Positions 9,500 through 19,700 of a stretch of 64,000 nucleotides of DNA are shown one piece after another; the first letter of the stretch is position 1, and each line of letters opens with the position of its first letter. The position numbers and the translations under genes were made by a program. The stretch covers positions 1,426,001 through 1,490,000 of the forward strand of contig JAPFFF010000028.1 of the NCBI GenBank assembly GCA_039105265.1, given 5' to 3'. The notes beneath the pieces were generated by a model. It was not told the DNA's origin, made no database searches, and saw only the letters and a program-made list of their open reading frames with translations. Source of the DNA: Tritrichomonas musculus (taxonomy: Eukaryota > Parabasalia > Tritrichomonadida > Tritrichomonadidae).

Positions 9500-9555
9500 G
9501 AGTGATGATTCACTCACAATAAAATAAAAGGGGCGGGCCCCAATAAAAAATCTGC

Positions 9556-12500
9556 CTAAAATTCAGAAGAGGAGTGTTGGACTCCCTCCTCTTCGGTAGC
9601 GGAGGCAGGGTCGGCACCTTGAGTTTGGTTCCATAGTGGGGTGGTGCCTGGATTTTCCAGTACGTCAGTTTCATCATCAGTAGTGTCAAGCTCAGACGGG
9701 GGCCCCGACCTGTCAACATCCGCACTTGCATCAATGAGTTCCCGCCATTCTTCGTCGTCCAGGATGTTGACAGAGTTGTACTCATCGTCTGCGGACTCCC
9801 CGTCGGTAACATTGGAGCTAGTATCATTGAGATCATTAGAATCATCGTCACCATCAGTATCAAGAACATTAACATTTTCAACATCGTTATCATAATCGTT
9901 ACCATTATCGTTATCGTTATCTTCATCTTCATTGTTGTCGTTAACCCTCTTCTTAATCTTAGTATCAATGTACAATATCATAGATTCCCGTAAAGCGGCT
10001 GCTACCATCCTCCCTGCAAGTTTGAGTGCGTCTTTGGTCGTGACTGTCACTTTCTTGAGTTCATTGATGGTGTCATCGGGTATTGCACCGAGGGAGGAGA
10101 CAATGAACACAAATAGCGACACATTGCAGTTCAACTGGTTTCTGCAATCATCGACAAGCTTCTGGTACTTGTTCAACTTCTCTCTGCGTCGTATGACTAA
10201 GGTGGATTCATCATCATTGCCAGATAACATTCCGTATGGGATGGTGAATTCAGCTATCTTCAGCTGGTCACCGTCCCACCACCATACATCTGGTCTGAGA
10301 GAAGCAGAGTCACCAGTGATGTGTTCGTTGCTGCGTCCACGAACACTTTGGTTACAATGCACGATGACTCTCTTCTTTTCGGTAAGGTACTTGCAAAGTA
10401 CCTTGACAACTTCGTCGTGTCTCTTTGTGAATTTGTGTTTGCACCGCTTGCACCCGTTTAAGATGTGATTGAGAGTTTCAATCTGTCCACAACGAGTGCA
10501 ACGGTTACTCATTTGAGGGTTTCTGTGAGCAGCAAGTGATGCTGTCATGAGCGTATTCGTACGTGCTTTGATAGCGAATCTGACGACAGAGTCCGCCATC
10601 AAAGCATTGGGCTTCATGAAGTAGTTGCTCAATGGTGAGTTTTTCAATGTCGTGAATGTATGTCCTCTCATCTTGTGCTGACAAAGATCTGAATAGTAAC
10701 GGTCACTCATGACTTTCATGATGTGTTTAACAACATTAGAGGTGTTAACATCATATGTGACATTACTATTCAGATCTTTGAGCGTAAACATATCATCTTT
10801 GAGTATCAGACCCATGTTAGCGTCGTGCAAAGCTTTAACACATCGGGCTAAGATGTTCGACGTCCCGCGGTTACGCTTTGCATCTAACGCACCATTGTCT
10901 TTAACTTTCAGGTGCAAGAACGGTGAAGTCAAGTCGATGGTAGCATCCCTGAAGATGATCTCGGCTTCATCAGAAGCCTTGACCATATCACGGATGCTTT
11001 TATCGTTAGACTCCATCAAAGCAATGTAGAGTCTGATAGTGAGAGCTTTCTGGCGATCTGTGAGTTTCTGTATGTAAAGACCGCCATCGTTTTTCGTCGT
11101 GTAGAACCAGGCGGTTGGAATACCAGCAGCACCGATCATTTTGGACAGCTTGCCCCGAATGAGTTCATCTAATCGACTGAGGCAATTTGTCGGTGCTGTG
11201 TTCGCCATCAGTTCGTAGTCAATCTTGGGAATCACGAACCGTTTGATGGCGTCAACCGCTTGTGTGAACCGAAGAGCGCTGCTAGTAATTCGAATGACGT
11301 CCTTCGTCATGTCTTCGATTCGCCGAAAAACGTGATGTTTACGCTGCGAAGATTTGCACGCGATTGGAAGTCCGAGATACGTTGTATTGTTCTGAATACT
11401 GATGTTATCAATACGTCCTCCAGCAATGGTGAAGTTGTCGTTCAACACACTGCGAGAACCATTGTGAGCAATGTATGTGAAAGCGTGGCACTTCTTGCAG
11501 TTGATCTTCATGTCGCCTGCATAACTGCAGAAGTGCTCCACGACCGAAAGCAAGTTCTTCATCCCGACTTCCGAGTCCGAGAACACGATTATGTCATCGG
11601 CGTAAGCTTGAACGGTTGTCGCTGAGTCCAACCAATGATAACCGTCCTCCTTGCAAGCGTTCAACCGCGCGAGGAGAGGTTCGATACAAATGTTGAATAA
11701 CGTCGGACTCAGCGGACAACCTTGCTTGACGCCTTTGCGAAAACAGATAGAATTAGATCGTCTGTTGTTGCTGATGATCTTCGTCGAAGAGTCTCTGTAC
11801 GAATTAATAATCGTTTTAACAAAAGAAAGATCAAAGCCAATGTCTGTAAGATTCTTTTTAATAAGTTTATGTGGTACGGAACCAAATGCATCAGAAAAGT
11901 CGATCGTCGTGATGTAGAGTGACTTTTGGTTCCGTGCAGCATCGTGTATCATCTCATCAACCACAGTTGCATGCTCAGCCGCTCCAGCTGGAATACGCAT
12001 GAATCCTTTCTGACTCGGTGATATGAACCTATGTTTTGAATTCAGCGTTTGAAGCGAGCGGCTGATGTGACACATCAGCATCCGATAAATCGTCGGAGTG
12101 ATGGTGATAGGACGCCACGAATGGGCGTCGTCAGGGTCTCCTTTCTTAAACAACATGACGGTTTTGTTCATTTTCAACACCTCCGGAAAGAGACCCGTGT
12201 CAAGCATGCAACACAACACATTCTTGATGATCGTCGCCGTGACACTCCCGCCAACCTTCCACACACCATTTGAAATGCCGTCGCATCCGACGGCAGACAG
12301 ATTGGATCTCGATCTGACCGCTTTGAGAATAGCTTCTTCGTTGAGGATGAGTGATTTGAGTTCATCAGAATTATTCGATGAAATTCTGCGCTGAAGAGTG
12401 TAAACACCATCTGGGTCATCCCCGAGAGCAGCAGCATCGCTCCACGAGGACCCGTACACGTTCTCGAAATCTTCGACTGGGACGACACATTCCGGTGTGT

Positions 12501-15500
12501 CGTCGTTCAACACGAACCAGTCGAGTGTACGTTTGGCGTCTTCAGCGTAGAATTTCTGAAGGAACTTCTTGTAGCCAAGCGAGGAAGGAGAGTTGTTGAG
12601 AATCTCCAATTCCTCTAGCTTGGCGCGTATGAATTTCATCCTTTCATCGTAATGCTCGTCGTAAATCAAACCGTCAATTGAGTCCAAGTCACCACTCCCA
12701 AGAAGTTGAGAGAACTCCAAAGGAGCCTGTGACAGAAAGCGAACAAGCTTCTCTTTGATGTCTGCGATGACATTACGTTGAGGTTGATCGAGATCATCAT
12801 CAGTGATGTGAATGCGGGAATGCAGGAGTTCAATACCAGCGATGAATTTGGAGGCCGACTTCATCTGAATCGGTGTCTCCAAGGAATGCGGGCGACGAAT
12901 CTTATCTGAACCTCTCCGTGCCGAACGAACGAACTTCCTAATCGACTTCCGTAGAATGAGAATGATTTTCGAAATCATCCCTTCGCAGAGAAGCATTCGG
13001 CTGCTCTTTTCCAAAGAGTCAGAGAGGTTAATAGCTTCATTATACCAATTGAGAACATCCTTGACTTCACTGTTAAACACTTCTTCGAACTTTTTCCTGT
13101 GCTTCGCTAAACGGTCACCCCACAGCTTCGGGAGGTGCACGAAATCATCATCTTCCTTCATGCACCTCGACTTCCAATTCTCAGCTTTGGACAGGCAACT
13201 CTCAATGTCCACGATCGAAGCTGACGCTGGGTGAGCCGGATGTTCATCAATTGTGTGAGTATCTTCTTCGCTAGATGAAGAGACTGAATGCAAGTGCGCC
13301 TCAGGTAGTCTCTCGTTGGCAGGTATGAACCCAGCCTGTCGTCTCCGTCTGCGTGAGTCTTCCCCGCGACGACGATCTTCCATCACTTGGAGATCCACCG
13401 ATTCGTCTGCCCGAGGTTGCACTGGCATCTGTCTCTCATCATCTTGAGTGACTCTGTTCTCACTCCTCACAATCTTGATTCTCTCCAGGTCAGTGTTGGC
13501 TTCACGAATTTCATCGTCATCGGTTTCAGGCGAAAGCCAATTAACGGATATACTGATGTCGATTGCCTGAACCCGATGACCTTCAACATTGGCCTGGGGA
13601 TGTGATCTGTTGGTATGCTGTTTGACTGTAGCTTTGTCTCTACCAACGAAGTCCTTGCATTTCATGCACAAGGAACCGTGCAGGTCATGGTAAACATCGC
13701 TAGCCACAAGTAATTTCCGATGTTTCTTAGCGTGCAGAATGCTCATCGCCCAGAAGACTCCAACTTCACGTTTAAGCGCTTCCATGTCCTGGTGCGATGA
13801 GCCCATGTGGCTGCTCAATGAGTTCGCTCTGCTGACCAAGTAGTCGCAGTCGCTGCACGGACAAACGTGAATGGTACGATAGTGAAAAGCGTCAGGCGGA
13901 AGGTGAGGTGAATCGATCTTCCACCTCAGCTTCCTGCCGACAATGTACTCGAACGCCGCTTGCTCCAGAGGAATGTTATTCGTCGTGTGCGTCGATTTGA
14001 GGTGAAAAGACAAGGACGCACATGTGGGAAACGTTTTGTCGCAGCAAGGGCAGTAAAACTGCCCAACTCCTAACCATCTGTCTTTCTGATACATGAGGAG
14101 AATGATAGGAGTGTCAACGTCGCTAACGTTTGCGAATGGTGAAGTGTCGATGTTTGCCACCTGCAAGATATCAATGAGAGACTTCATGTCTGTTTTGGTC
14201 TTCACACCAGCCAATTCGCTCACGATCCAATCAATGGAAACATTGTCACCCACAGGTGAAGAAGGATTATCATCACTACCACCGTGATTGTCATCATCGG
14301 AATGATCAGAGTGTTCAGAGTGAGAATGAGCATCGGTGAACTCTTCAGCACCACTAACAACGCTGCTTGTACCAGAAGAGTTACTGGTAGTTTGAGTACC
14401 TAAGGAGTTGGTTCGAGATCCGAGGAAATTATTGTTTGAGAATGTGTTAAGCAACGAATGGTTCCCAGAGAGAGTAAATAGTGGAACCACTTTCTCATTG
14501 ATCTCGAACACAAACTTAGGTACCTCAATCACTGATGTGAATAATTTCTCCTTCGTGACTACTTGATGATGATCGATGTGAGCAGTTGACGTGACAACCC
14601 GATCGTCAACGCCAACAGAATGGTGCGTGATGTGAGCCGTTGACGTGACGGTTTGGTTGTCAACGTCAACGTTGTGGTGAGTGACGTGAGCTGTTGACGC
14701 GACAACCCGATTGTCAACGTCAACAGCGTGATGAGCGACGTGAGCTGTTGACTTGACAATCTGATTGTCAACGTCAACAGCGTGATGAGCGACGTGAGCT
14801 GTTGACTTGACAATCTGATTGTCAACGTCAACAGCGTGATGAGCGACGTGAGCTGTTGACTTGACAATCTGATTGTCAACGTCAACAGCGTGATGAGCGA
14901 CGTGAGCTGTTGACTTGACAATCTGATTGTCAACGTCAACAGCGTGATGAGCGACGTGAGCTGTTGACTTGACAATCTGATTGTCAACGTCAACAGCGTG
15001 ATGAGCGACGTGAGCTGTTGATTTGACAATCTGATTGTCAACGTCAACAGCGTGATGAGCGACGTGAGCTGTTGATTTGACAATCTGATTGTCAACGTCA
15101 ACAGTGTGATGAGCGACGTGAGCTGTTGACTTGACAGTCTGATTGTCAACGTCAACAGCGTGATGAGCGACGTGGGCTGTTGACTTGACAATCTGATTGT
15201 CAACGTCAACAGAATGATTAGCAACGAGGGCTGTTGACTTGACAGTCTGATAGTCAACGTCAACAGAATGATGAGCGACGTGGGCTGTTGACTTGACAAT
15301 CTGATTGTCAACGTCAACATTATGATGTACCACGTGTGCCGTTGACGCGACAATCTGATTGTCGACGTCAACGCTATGATGAGCAACATGAGCCATTGAC
15401 GCGACAACCCGATTGTCGACGTCAACGCTGTGGTGAGCTACATGAGCAGTTGACTCGACAGTCTGGTTGTCGACGTCAACGCTATGATGAACAAGATTAA

Positions 15501-16584
15501 CATTGTTATGAGAAACATTATAGTTAGAGATATTATTATTAATGAAACTATTATTAGTGAAACTATTACTATTATTAACATTGAACATATTGGTATTCAT
15601 GACTGACATGTGATTTGAAAAGTCGGTGAAGTGATTATTGCAACCGATGTTGCACGAGAATGAGACCGCCAGCGAGTTTAATACATTGTATACATGGGAA
15701 ACAAAAGGCGAACGTGGGAAGGAGCAAAAATTGAATGGAACCGCCGGAACCGTGCTCGGATGGACGAAGGTCTCAGGGAGGAGCACCTTCTGGCTGAGTT
15801 CTGCATCTGATGCAGGTACTGCCGGGCGGTTTCGGTCGAGTATTGGTTGCCCATTCGAAATGATCATTTGTCCTCGGGCAACCAATACACCTTCAACTGA
15901 CTTATCCTTTGCAAGGTAACTCAGAGGGGAACGGGCAGCCAGTGAAGGATCGCTCGTAATGACGAACCAAGAGGGGTTCTGACCACCCTCTGGATTCGTC
16001 GGATTATAGTGTACTCCTGACTGCAGGAGTACCTCTGTCGTCCTTTGTGTATTAGGAACTATGAGATTTCTGGCGCAATTTGGTCGGCTCGTAGAATCAC
16101 TTTGATGCGCATCTGATCTAAATTCTTCGGAATCTGAAAAGTCTGGGGAAACGTTGGAATCGCTCTGTGAGGTACTCCGTATGTTGATAGGAGCAGGTCC
16201 AACCGGCGGGTGCCGCTGCTCCGTAGGATATGAAATTCGATCTGTGAGTGAGTATTGCGCGGGAAGATTATGAGGAACATTTGGAACATATCGAGGCTGT
16301 GTATTTGATTGAGTTGAGTTCGGGGCAAACTGGTCCCCGTTTTTGTGCGTCTTTGAATTGATCTCTCTTGAGTGGCGAGATATTGGAGAAGTAGCGAGTT
16401 TGTTGTAATTTATATTGAAAGGGCTATCTACTGTACTAATTTGAGGCGAAAAACTGCGAAATTCGGGTGTTCCATTTCCATCATCATCAGAAAAATTTCC
16501 ACCAAAATCATCAATTTTGGTATCAATCGAATCAGCGTCGAGTGCTAATTCGGAAAATCTAGGTTTGGTCGTGCAAAAAAGCAT
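9556..16584 (-). CDS. LINE polyprotein (copy 3)
   Basis: The protein has 2342 residues with the same order as copy 2: start MLFCTTKPRFSE, seventeen 18-residue repeats, three C2H2 fingers, reverse transcriptase with YADD, CCHC, restriction-like endonuclease (RPD...EF) and an acidic tail. All motif positions after the repeat array are shifted by 18 residues relative to copy 2. The frame is intact with the same upstream stop and TCATAT initiator-like leader. Two adjacent copies that are both uninterrupted over about 2300 codons point to recent amplification. Confidence 0.93.
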   Translation of the reverse strand: MLFCTTKPRFSELALDADSIDTKIDDFGGNFSDDDGNGTPEFRSFSPQISTVDSPFNINYNKLATSPISRHSREINSKTHKNGDQFAPNSTQSNTQPRYVPNVPHNLPAQYSLTDRISYPTEQRHPPVGPAPINIRSTSQSDSNVSPDFSDSEEFRSDAHQSDSTSRPNCARNLIVPNTQRTTEVLLQSGVHYNPTNPEGGQNPSWFVITSDPSLAARSPLSYLAKDKSVEGVLVARGQMIISNGQPILDRNRPAVPASDAELSQKVLLPETFVHPSTVPAVPFNFCSFPRSPFVSHVYNVLNSLAVSFSCNIGCNNHFTDFSNHMSVMNTNMFNVNNSNSFTNNSFINNNISNYNVSHNNVNLVHHSVDVDNQTVESTAHVAHHSVDVDNRVVASMAHVAHHSVDVDNQIVASTAHVVHHNVDVDNQIVKSTAHVAHHSVDVDYQTVKSTALVANHSVDVDNQIVKSTAHVAHHAVDVDNQTVKSTAHVAHHTVDVDNQIVKSTAHVAHHAVDVDNQIVKSTAHVAHHAVDVDNQIVKSTAHVAHHAVDVDNQIVKSTAHVAHHAVDVDNQIVKSTAHVAHHAVDVDNQIVKSTAHVAHHAVDVDNQIVKSTAHVAHHAVDVDNRVVASTAHVTHHNVDVDNQTVTSTAHITHHSVGVDDRVVTSTAHIDHHQVVTKEKLFTSVIEVPKFVFEINEKVVPLFTLSGNHSLLNTFSNNNFLGSRTNSLGTQTTSNSSGTSSVVSGAEEFTDAHSHSEHSDHSDDDNHGGSDDNPSSPVGDNVSIDWIVSELAGVKTKTDMKSLIDILQVANIDTSPFANVSDVDTPIILLMYQKDRWLGVGQFYCPCCDKTFPTCASLSFHLKSTHTTNNIPLEQAAFEYIVGRKLRWKIDSPHLPPDAFHYRTIHVCPCSDCDYLVSRANSLSSHMGSSHQDMEALKREVGVFWAMSILHAKKHRKLLVASDVYHDLHGSLCMKCKDFVGRDKATVKQHTNRSHPQANVEGHRVQAIDISISVNWLSPETDDDEIREANTDLERIKIVRSENRVTQDDERQMPVQPRADESVDLQVMEDRRRGEDSRRRRRQAGFIPANERLPEAHLHSVSSSSEEDTHTIDEHPAHPASASIVDIESCLSKAENWKSRCMKEDDDFVHLPKLWGDRLAKHRKKFEEVFNSEVKDVLNWYNEAINLSDSLEKSSRMLLCEGMISKIILILRKSIRKFVRSARRGSDKIRRPHSLETPIQMKSASKFIAGIELLHSRIHITDDDLDQPQRNVIADIKEKLVRFLSQAPLEFSQLLGSGDLDSIDGLIYDEHYDERMKFIRAKLEELEILNNSPSSLGYKKFLQKFYAEDAKRTLDWFVLNDDTPECVVPVEDFENVYGSSWSDAAALGDDPDGVYTLQRRISSNNSDELKSLILNEEAILKAVRSRSNLSAVGCDGISNGVWKVGGSVTATIIKNVLCCMLDTGLFPEVLKMNKTVMLFKKGDPDDAHSWRPITITPTIYRMLMCHISRSLQTLNSKHRFISPSQKGFMRIPAGAAEHATVVDEMIHDAARNQKSLYITTIDFSDAFGSVPHKLIKKNLTDIGFDLSFVKTIINSYRDSSTKIISNNRRSNSICFRKGVKQGCPLSPTLFNICIEPLLARLNACKEDGYHWLDSATTVQAYADDIIVFSDSEVGMKNLLSVVEHFCSYAGDMKINCKKCHAFTYIAHNGSRSVLNDNFTIAGGRIDNISIQNNTTYLGLPIACKSSQRKHHVFRRIEDMTKDVIRITSSALRFTQAVDAIKRFVIPKIDYELMANTAPTNCLSRLDELIRGKLSKMIGAAGIPTAWFYTTKNDGGLYIQKLTDRQKALTIRLYIALMESNDKSIRDMVKASDEAEIIFRDATIDLTSPFLHLKVKDNGALDAKRNRGTSNILARCVKALHDANMGLILKDDMFTLKDLNSNVTYDVNTSNVVKHIMKVMSDRYYSDLCQHKMRGHTFTTLKNSPLSNYFMKPNALMADSVVRFAIKARTNTLMTASLAAHRNPQMSNRCTRCGQIETLNHILNGCKRCKHKFTKRHDEVVKVLCKYLTEKKRVIVHCNQSVRGRSNEHITGDSASLRPDVWWWDGDQLKIAEFTIPYGMLSGNDDESTLVIRRREKLNKYQKLVDDCRNQLNCNVSLFVFIVSSLGAIPDDTINELKKVTVTTKDALKLAGRMVAAALRESMILYIDTKIKKRVNDNNEDEDNDNDNGNDYDNDVENVNVLDTDGDDDSNDLNDTSSNVTDGESADDEYNSVNILDDEEWRELIDASADVDRSGPPSELDTTDDETDVLENPGTTPLWNQTQGADPASATEEEGVQHSSSEF
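14572..15489 (-). repeat. 54-bp coding minisatellite, 17 units (copy 3)
   Basis: Same length as copy 1 but with a different order of unit variants: the unit encoding QIVT found inside the arrays of copies 1 and 2 is absent. The array therefore turns over independently in copies that are otherwise nearly identical. Confidence 0.95.
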
Positions 16585-16606
16585 ATATGAAAACTAAAAA
16601 AAAAAT

Positions 16607-16620
16607 CTCCTCCCGTGTGG
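16607..16620 (-). repeat. tRNA-Asn 3'-end fragment between copies 3 and 4
   Basis: Third instance of the 14-mer. The adjoining 3' end of copy 4 reads ...GAATTTA rather than ...GAATTTT, a one-base difference at the insertion joint, as often seen where reverse transcription starts. Confidence 0.92.
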
Positions 16621-16625
16621 TAAAT

Positions 16626-16669
16626 TCGTTTATTAATCATTAGAGTAAGTATAAAATACTAATAAACGA
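16626..16669 (-). other. 3'-end hairpin of LINE copy 4
   Basis: Same inverted repeat as the other copies, 5 bases from the tRNA fragment. Confidence 0.55.
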
Positions 16670-16725
16670 GAGTGATGATTCACTCACAATAAAATAAAAG
16701 GGGCGGGCCCCAATAAAAAATCTGC

Positions 16726-19700
16726 CTAAAATTCAGAAGAGGAGTGTTGGACTCCCTCCTCTTCGGTAGCGGAGGCAGGGTCGGCACCTTGAGTTTGGTT
16801 CCATAGTGGGGTGGTGCCTGGATTTTCCAGTACGTCAGTTTCATCATCAGTAGTGTCAAGCTCAGACGGGGGGCCCGACCTGTCAACATCCGCACTTGCA
16901 TCAATGAGTTCCCGCCATTCTTCGTCGTCCAGGATGTTGACAGAGTTGTACTCATCGTCTGCGGACTCCCCGTCGGTAACATTGGAGCTAGTATCATTGA
17001 GATCATTAGAATCATCGTCACCATCAGTATCAAGAACATTAACATTTTCAACATCGTTATCATAATCGTTACCATTATCGTTATCGTTATCTTCATCTTC
17101 ATTGTTGTCGTTAACCCTCTTCTTAATCTTAGTATCAATGTACAATATCATAGATTCCCGTAAAGCGGCTGCTACCATCCTCCCTGCAAGTTTGAGTGCG
17201 TCTTTGGTCGTGACTGTCACTTTCTTGAGTTCATTGATGGTGTCATCGGGTATTGCACCGAGGGAGGAGACAATGAACACAAATAGCGACACATTGCAGT
17301 TCAACTGGTTTTTGCAATCATCGACAAGCTTCTGGTACTTGTTCAACTTCTCTCTGCGTCGTATGACTAAGGTGGATTCATCATCATCGCCAGATAACAT
17401 TCCGTATGGGATGGTGAATTCAGCTATCTTCAGCTGGTCACCGTCCCACCACCATACATCTGGTCTGAGAGAAGCAGAGTCACCAGTGATGTGTTCGTTG
17501 CTGCGTCCACGAACACTTTGGTTACAATGCACGATGACTCTCTTCTTTTCGGTAAGGTACTTGCAAAGTACCTTGACAACTTCGTCGTGTCTCTTTGTGA
17601 ATTTGTGTTTGCACCGCTTGCACCCGTTTAAGATGTGATTGAGAGTTTCAATCTGTCCACAACGAGTGCAACGGTTACTCATTTGAGGGTTTCTGTGAGC
17701 AGCAAGTGATGCTGTCATGAGCGTATTCGTACGTGCTTTGATAGCGAATCTGACAACAGAGTCCGCCATCAAAGCATTGGGCTTCATGAAGTAGTTGCTC
17801 AATGGTGAGTTTTTCAATGTCGTGAATGTATGTCCTCTCATCTTGTGCTGACAAAGATCTGAATAGTAACGGTCACTCATGACTTTCATGATGTGTTTAA
17901 CAACATTAGAGGTGTTAACATCAAATGTGACATTACTATTCAGATCTTTGAGCGTAAACATATCATCTTTGAGTATCAGACCCATGTTAGCGTCGTGCAA
18001 AGCTTTAACACATCGGGCTAAGATGTTCGACGTCCCGCGGTTACGCTTTGCATCTAACGCACCATTGTCTTTAACTTTCAGGTGCAAGAACGGTGAAGTC
18101 AAGTCGATGGTAGCATCCCTGAAGATGATCTCGGCTTCATCAGAAGCCTTGACCATATCACGGATGCTTTTATCGTTAGACTCCATCAAGGCAATGTAGA
18201 GTCTGATAGTGAGAGCTTTCTGGCGATCTGTGAGTTTCTGTATGTAAAGACCGCCATCGTTTTTCGTCGTGTAGAACCAGGCGGTTGGAATACCAGCAGC
18301 ACCGATCATTTTGGACAGCCTGCCCCGAATGAGTTCATCTAAGCGACTGAGGCAATTTGTCGGTGCTGTGTTCGCCATCAGTTCGTAGTCAATCTTGGGA
18401 ATCACGAACCGTTTGATGGCGTCAACCGCCTGTGTGAACCGAAGAGCGCTGCCAGTAATTCGAATGACGTCCTTCGTCATGTCTTCGATTCGCCGAAAAA
18501 CGTGATGTTTACGCTGCGAAGATTTGCACGCGATTGGAAGTCCGAGATACGTTGTATTGTTCTGAATGCTGATGTTATCAATACGTCCTCCAGCAATGGT
18601 GAAGTTGTCGTTCAACACACTGCGAGAACCATTGTGAGCAATGTATGTGAAAGCGTGGCACTTCTTGCAGTTGATCTTCATGTCGCCTGCATAACTGCAG
18701 AAGTGCTCCACGACCGAAAGCAAGTTCTTCATCCCGACTTCCGAGTCCGAGAACACGATTATGTCATCGGCGTAAGCTTGAACGGTTGTCGCTGAGTCCA
18801 ACCAATGATAACCGTCCTCCTTGCAAGCGTTCAACCGCGCGAGGAGAGGTTCGATACAAATGTTGAATAACGTCGGACTCAGCGGACAACCTTGCTTGAC
18901 GCCTTTGCGAAAACAGATAGAATTAGATCGTCTGTTGTTGCTGATGATCTTCGTCGAAGAGTCTCTGTACGAATTAATAATCGTTTTAACAAAAGAAAGA
19001 TCAAAGCCAATGTCTGTAAGATTCTTTTTAATAAGTTTATGTGGTACGGAACCAAATGCATCAGAAAAGTCGATCGTCGTGATGTAGAGTGACTTTTGGT
19101 TCCGTGCAGCATCGTGTATCATCTCATCAACCACAGTTGCATGCTCAGCCGCTCCAGCTGGAATACGCATGAATCCTTTCTGACTCGGTGATATGAACCT
19201 ATGTTTTGAATTCAGCGTTTGAAGCGAGCGGCTGATGTGACACATCAGCATCCGATAAATCGTCGGAGTGATGGTGATAGGACGCCACGAATGGGCGTCG
19301 TCAGGGTCTCCTTTCTTAAACAACATGACGGTTTTGTTCATTTTCAACACCTCCGGAAAGAGACCCGTGTCAAGCATGCAACACAACACATTCTTGATGA
19401 TCGTCGCCGTGACACTCCCGCCAACCTTCCACACACCATTTGAAATGCCGTCGCATCCGACGGCAGACAGATTGGATCTCGATCTGACCGCTTTGAGAAT
19501 AGCTTCTTCGTTGAGGATGAGTGATTTGAGTTCATCAGAATTATTCGATGAAATTCTACGCTGAAGAGTGTAAACACCATCTGGGTCATCCCCGAGAGCA
19601 GCAGCATCGCTCCACGAGGACCCGTACACGTTCTCGAAATCTTCGACTGGGACGACACATTCCGGTGTGTCGTCGTTCAACACGAACCAGTCGAGTGTAC

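Larger units (their letters stand above)
9451..16606 (-). mobile_element. tRNA-Asn-targeted R2-like LINE, copy 3 (full length)
   Basis: A complete 7.16 kb copy, nearly identical to copy 2 apart from one extra 54-bp unit and scattered single-base differences. At a few sites it shares the base of copy 4 rather than copy 2 (for example ACGTCGG at 11700 and near 18870, against ATGTCGG in copy 2). This suggests sequence exchange along the array or a duplication order involving the copy 4 side. Confidence 0.92.
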
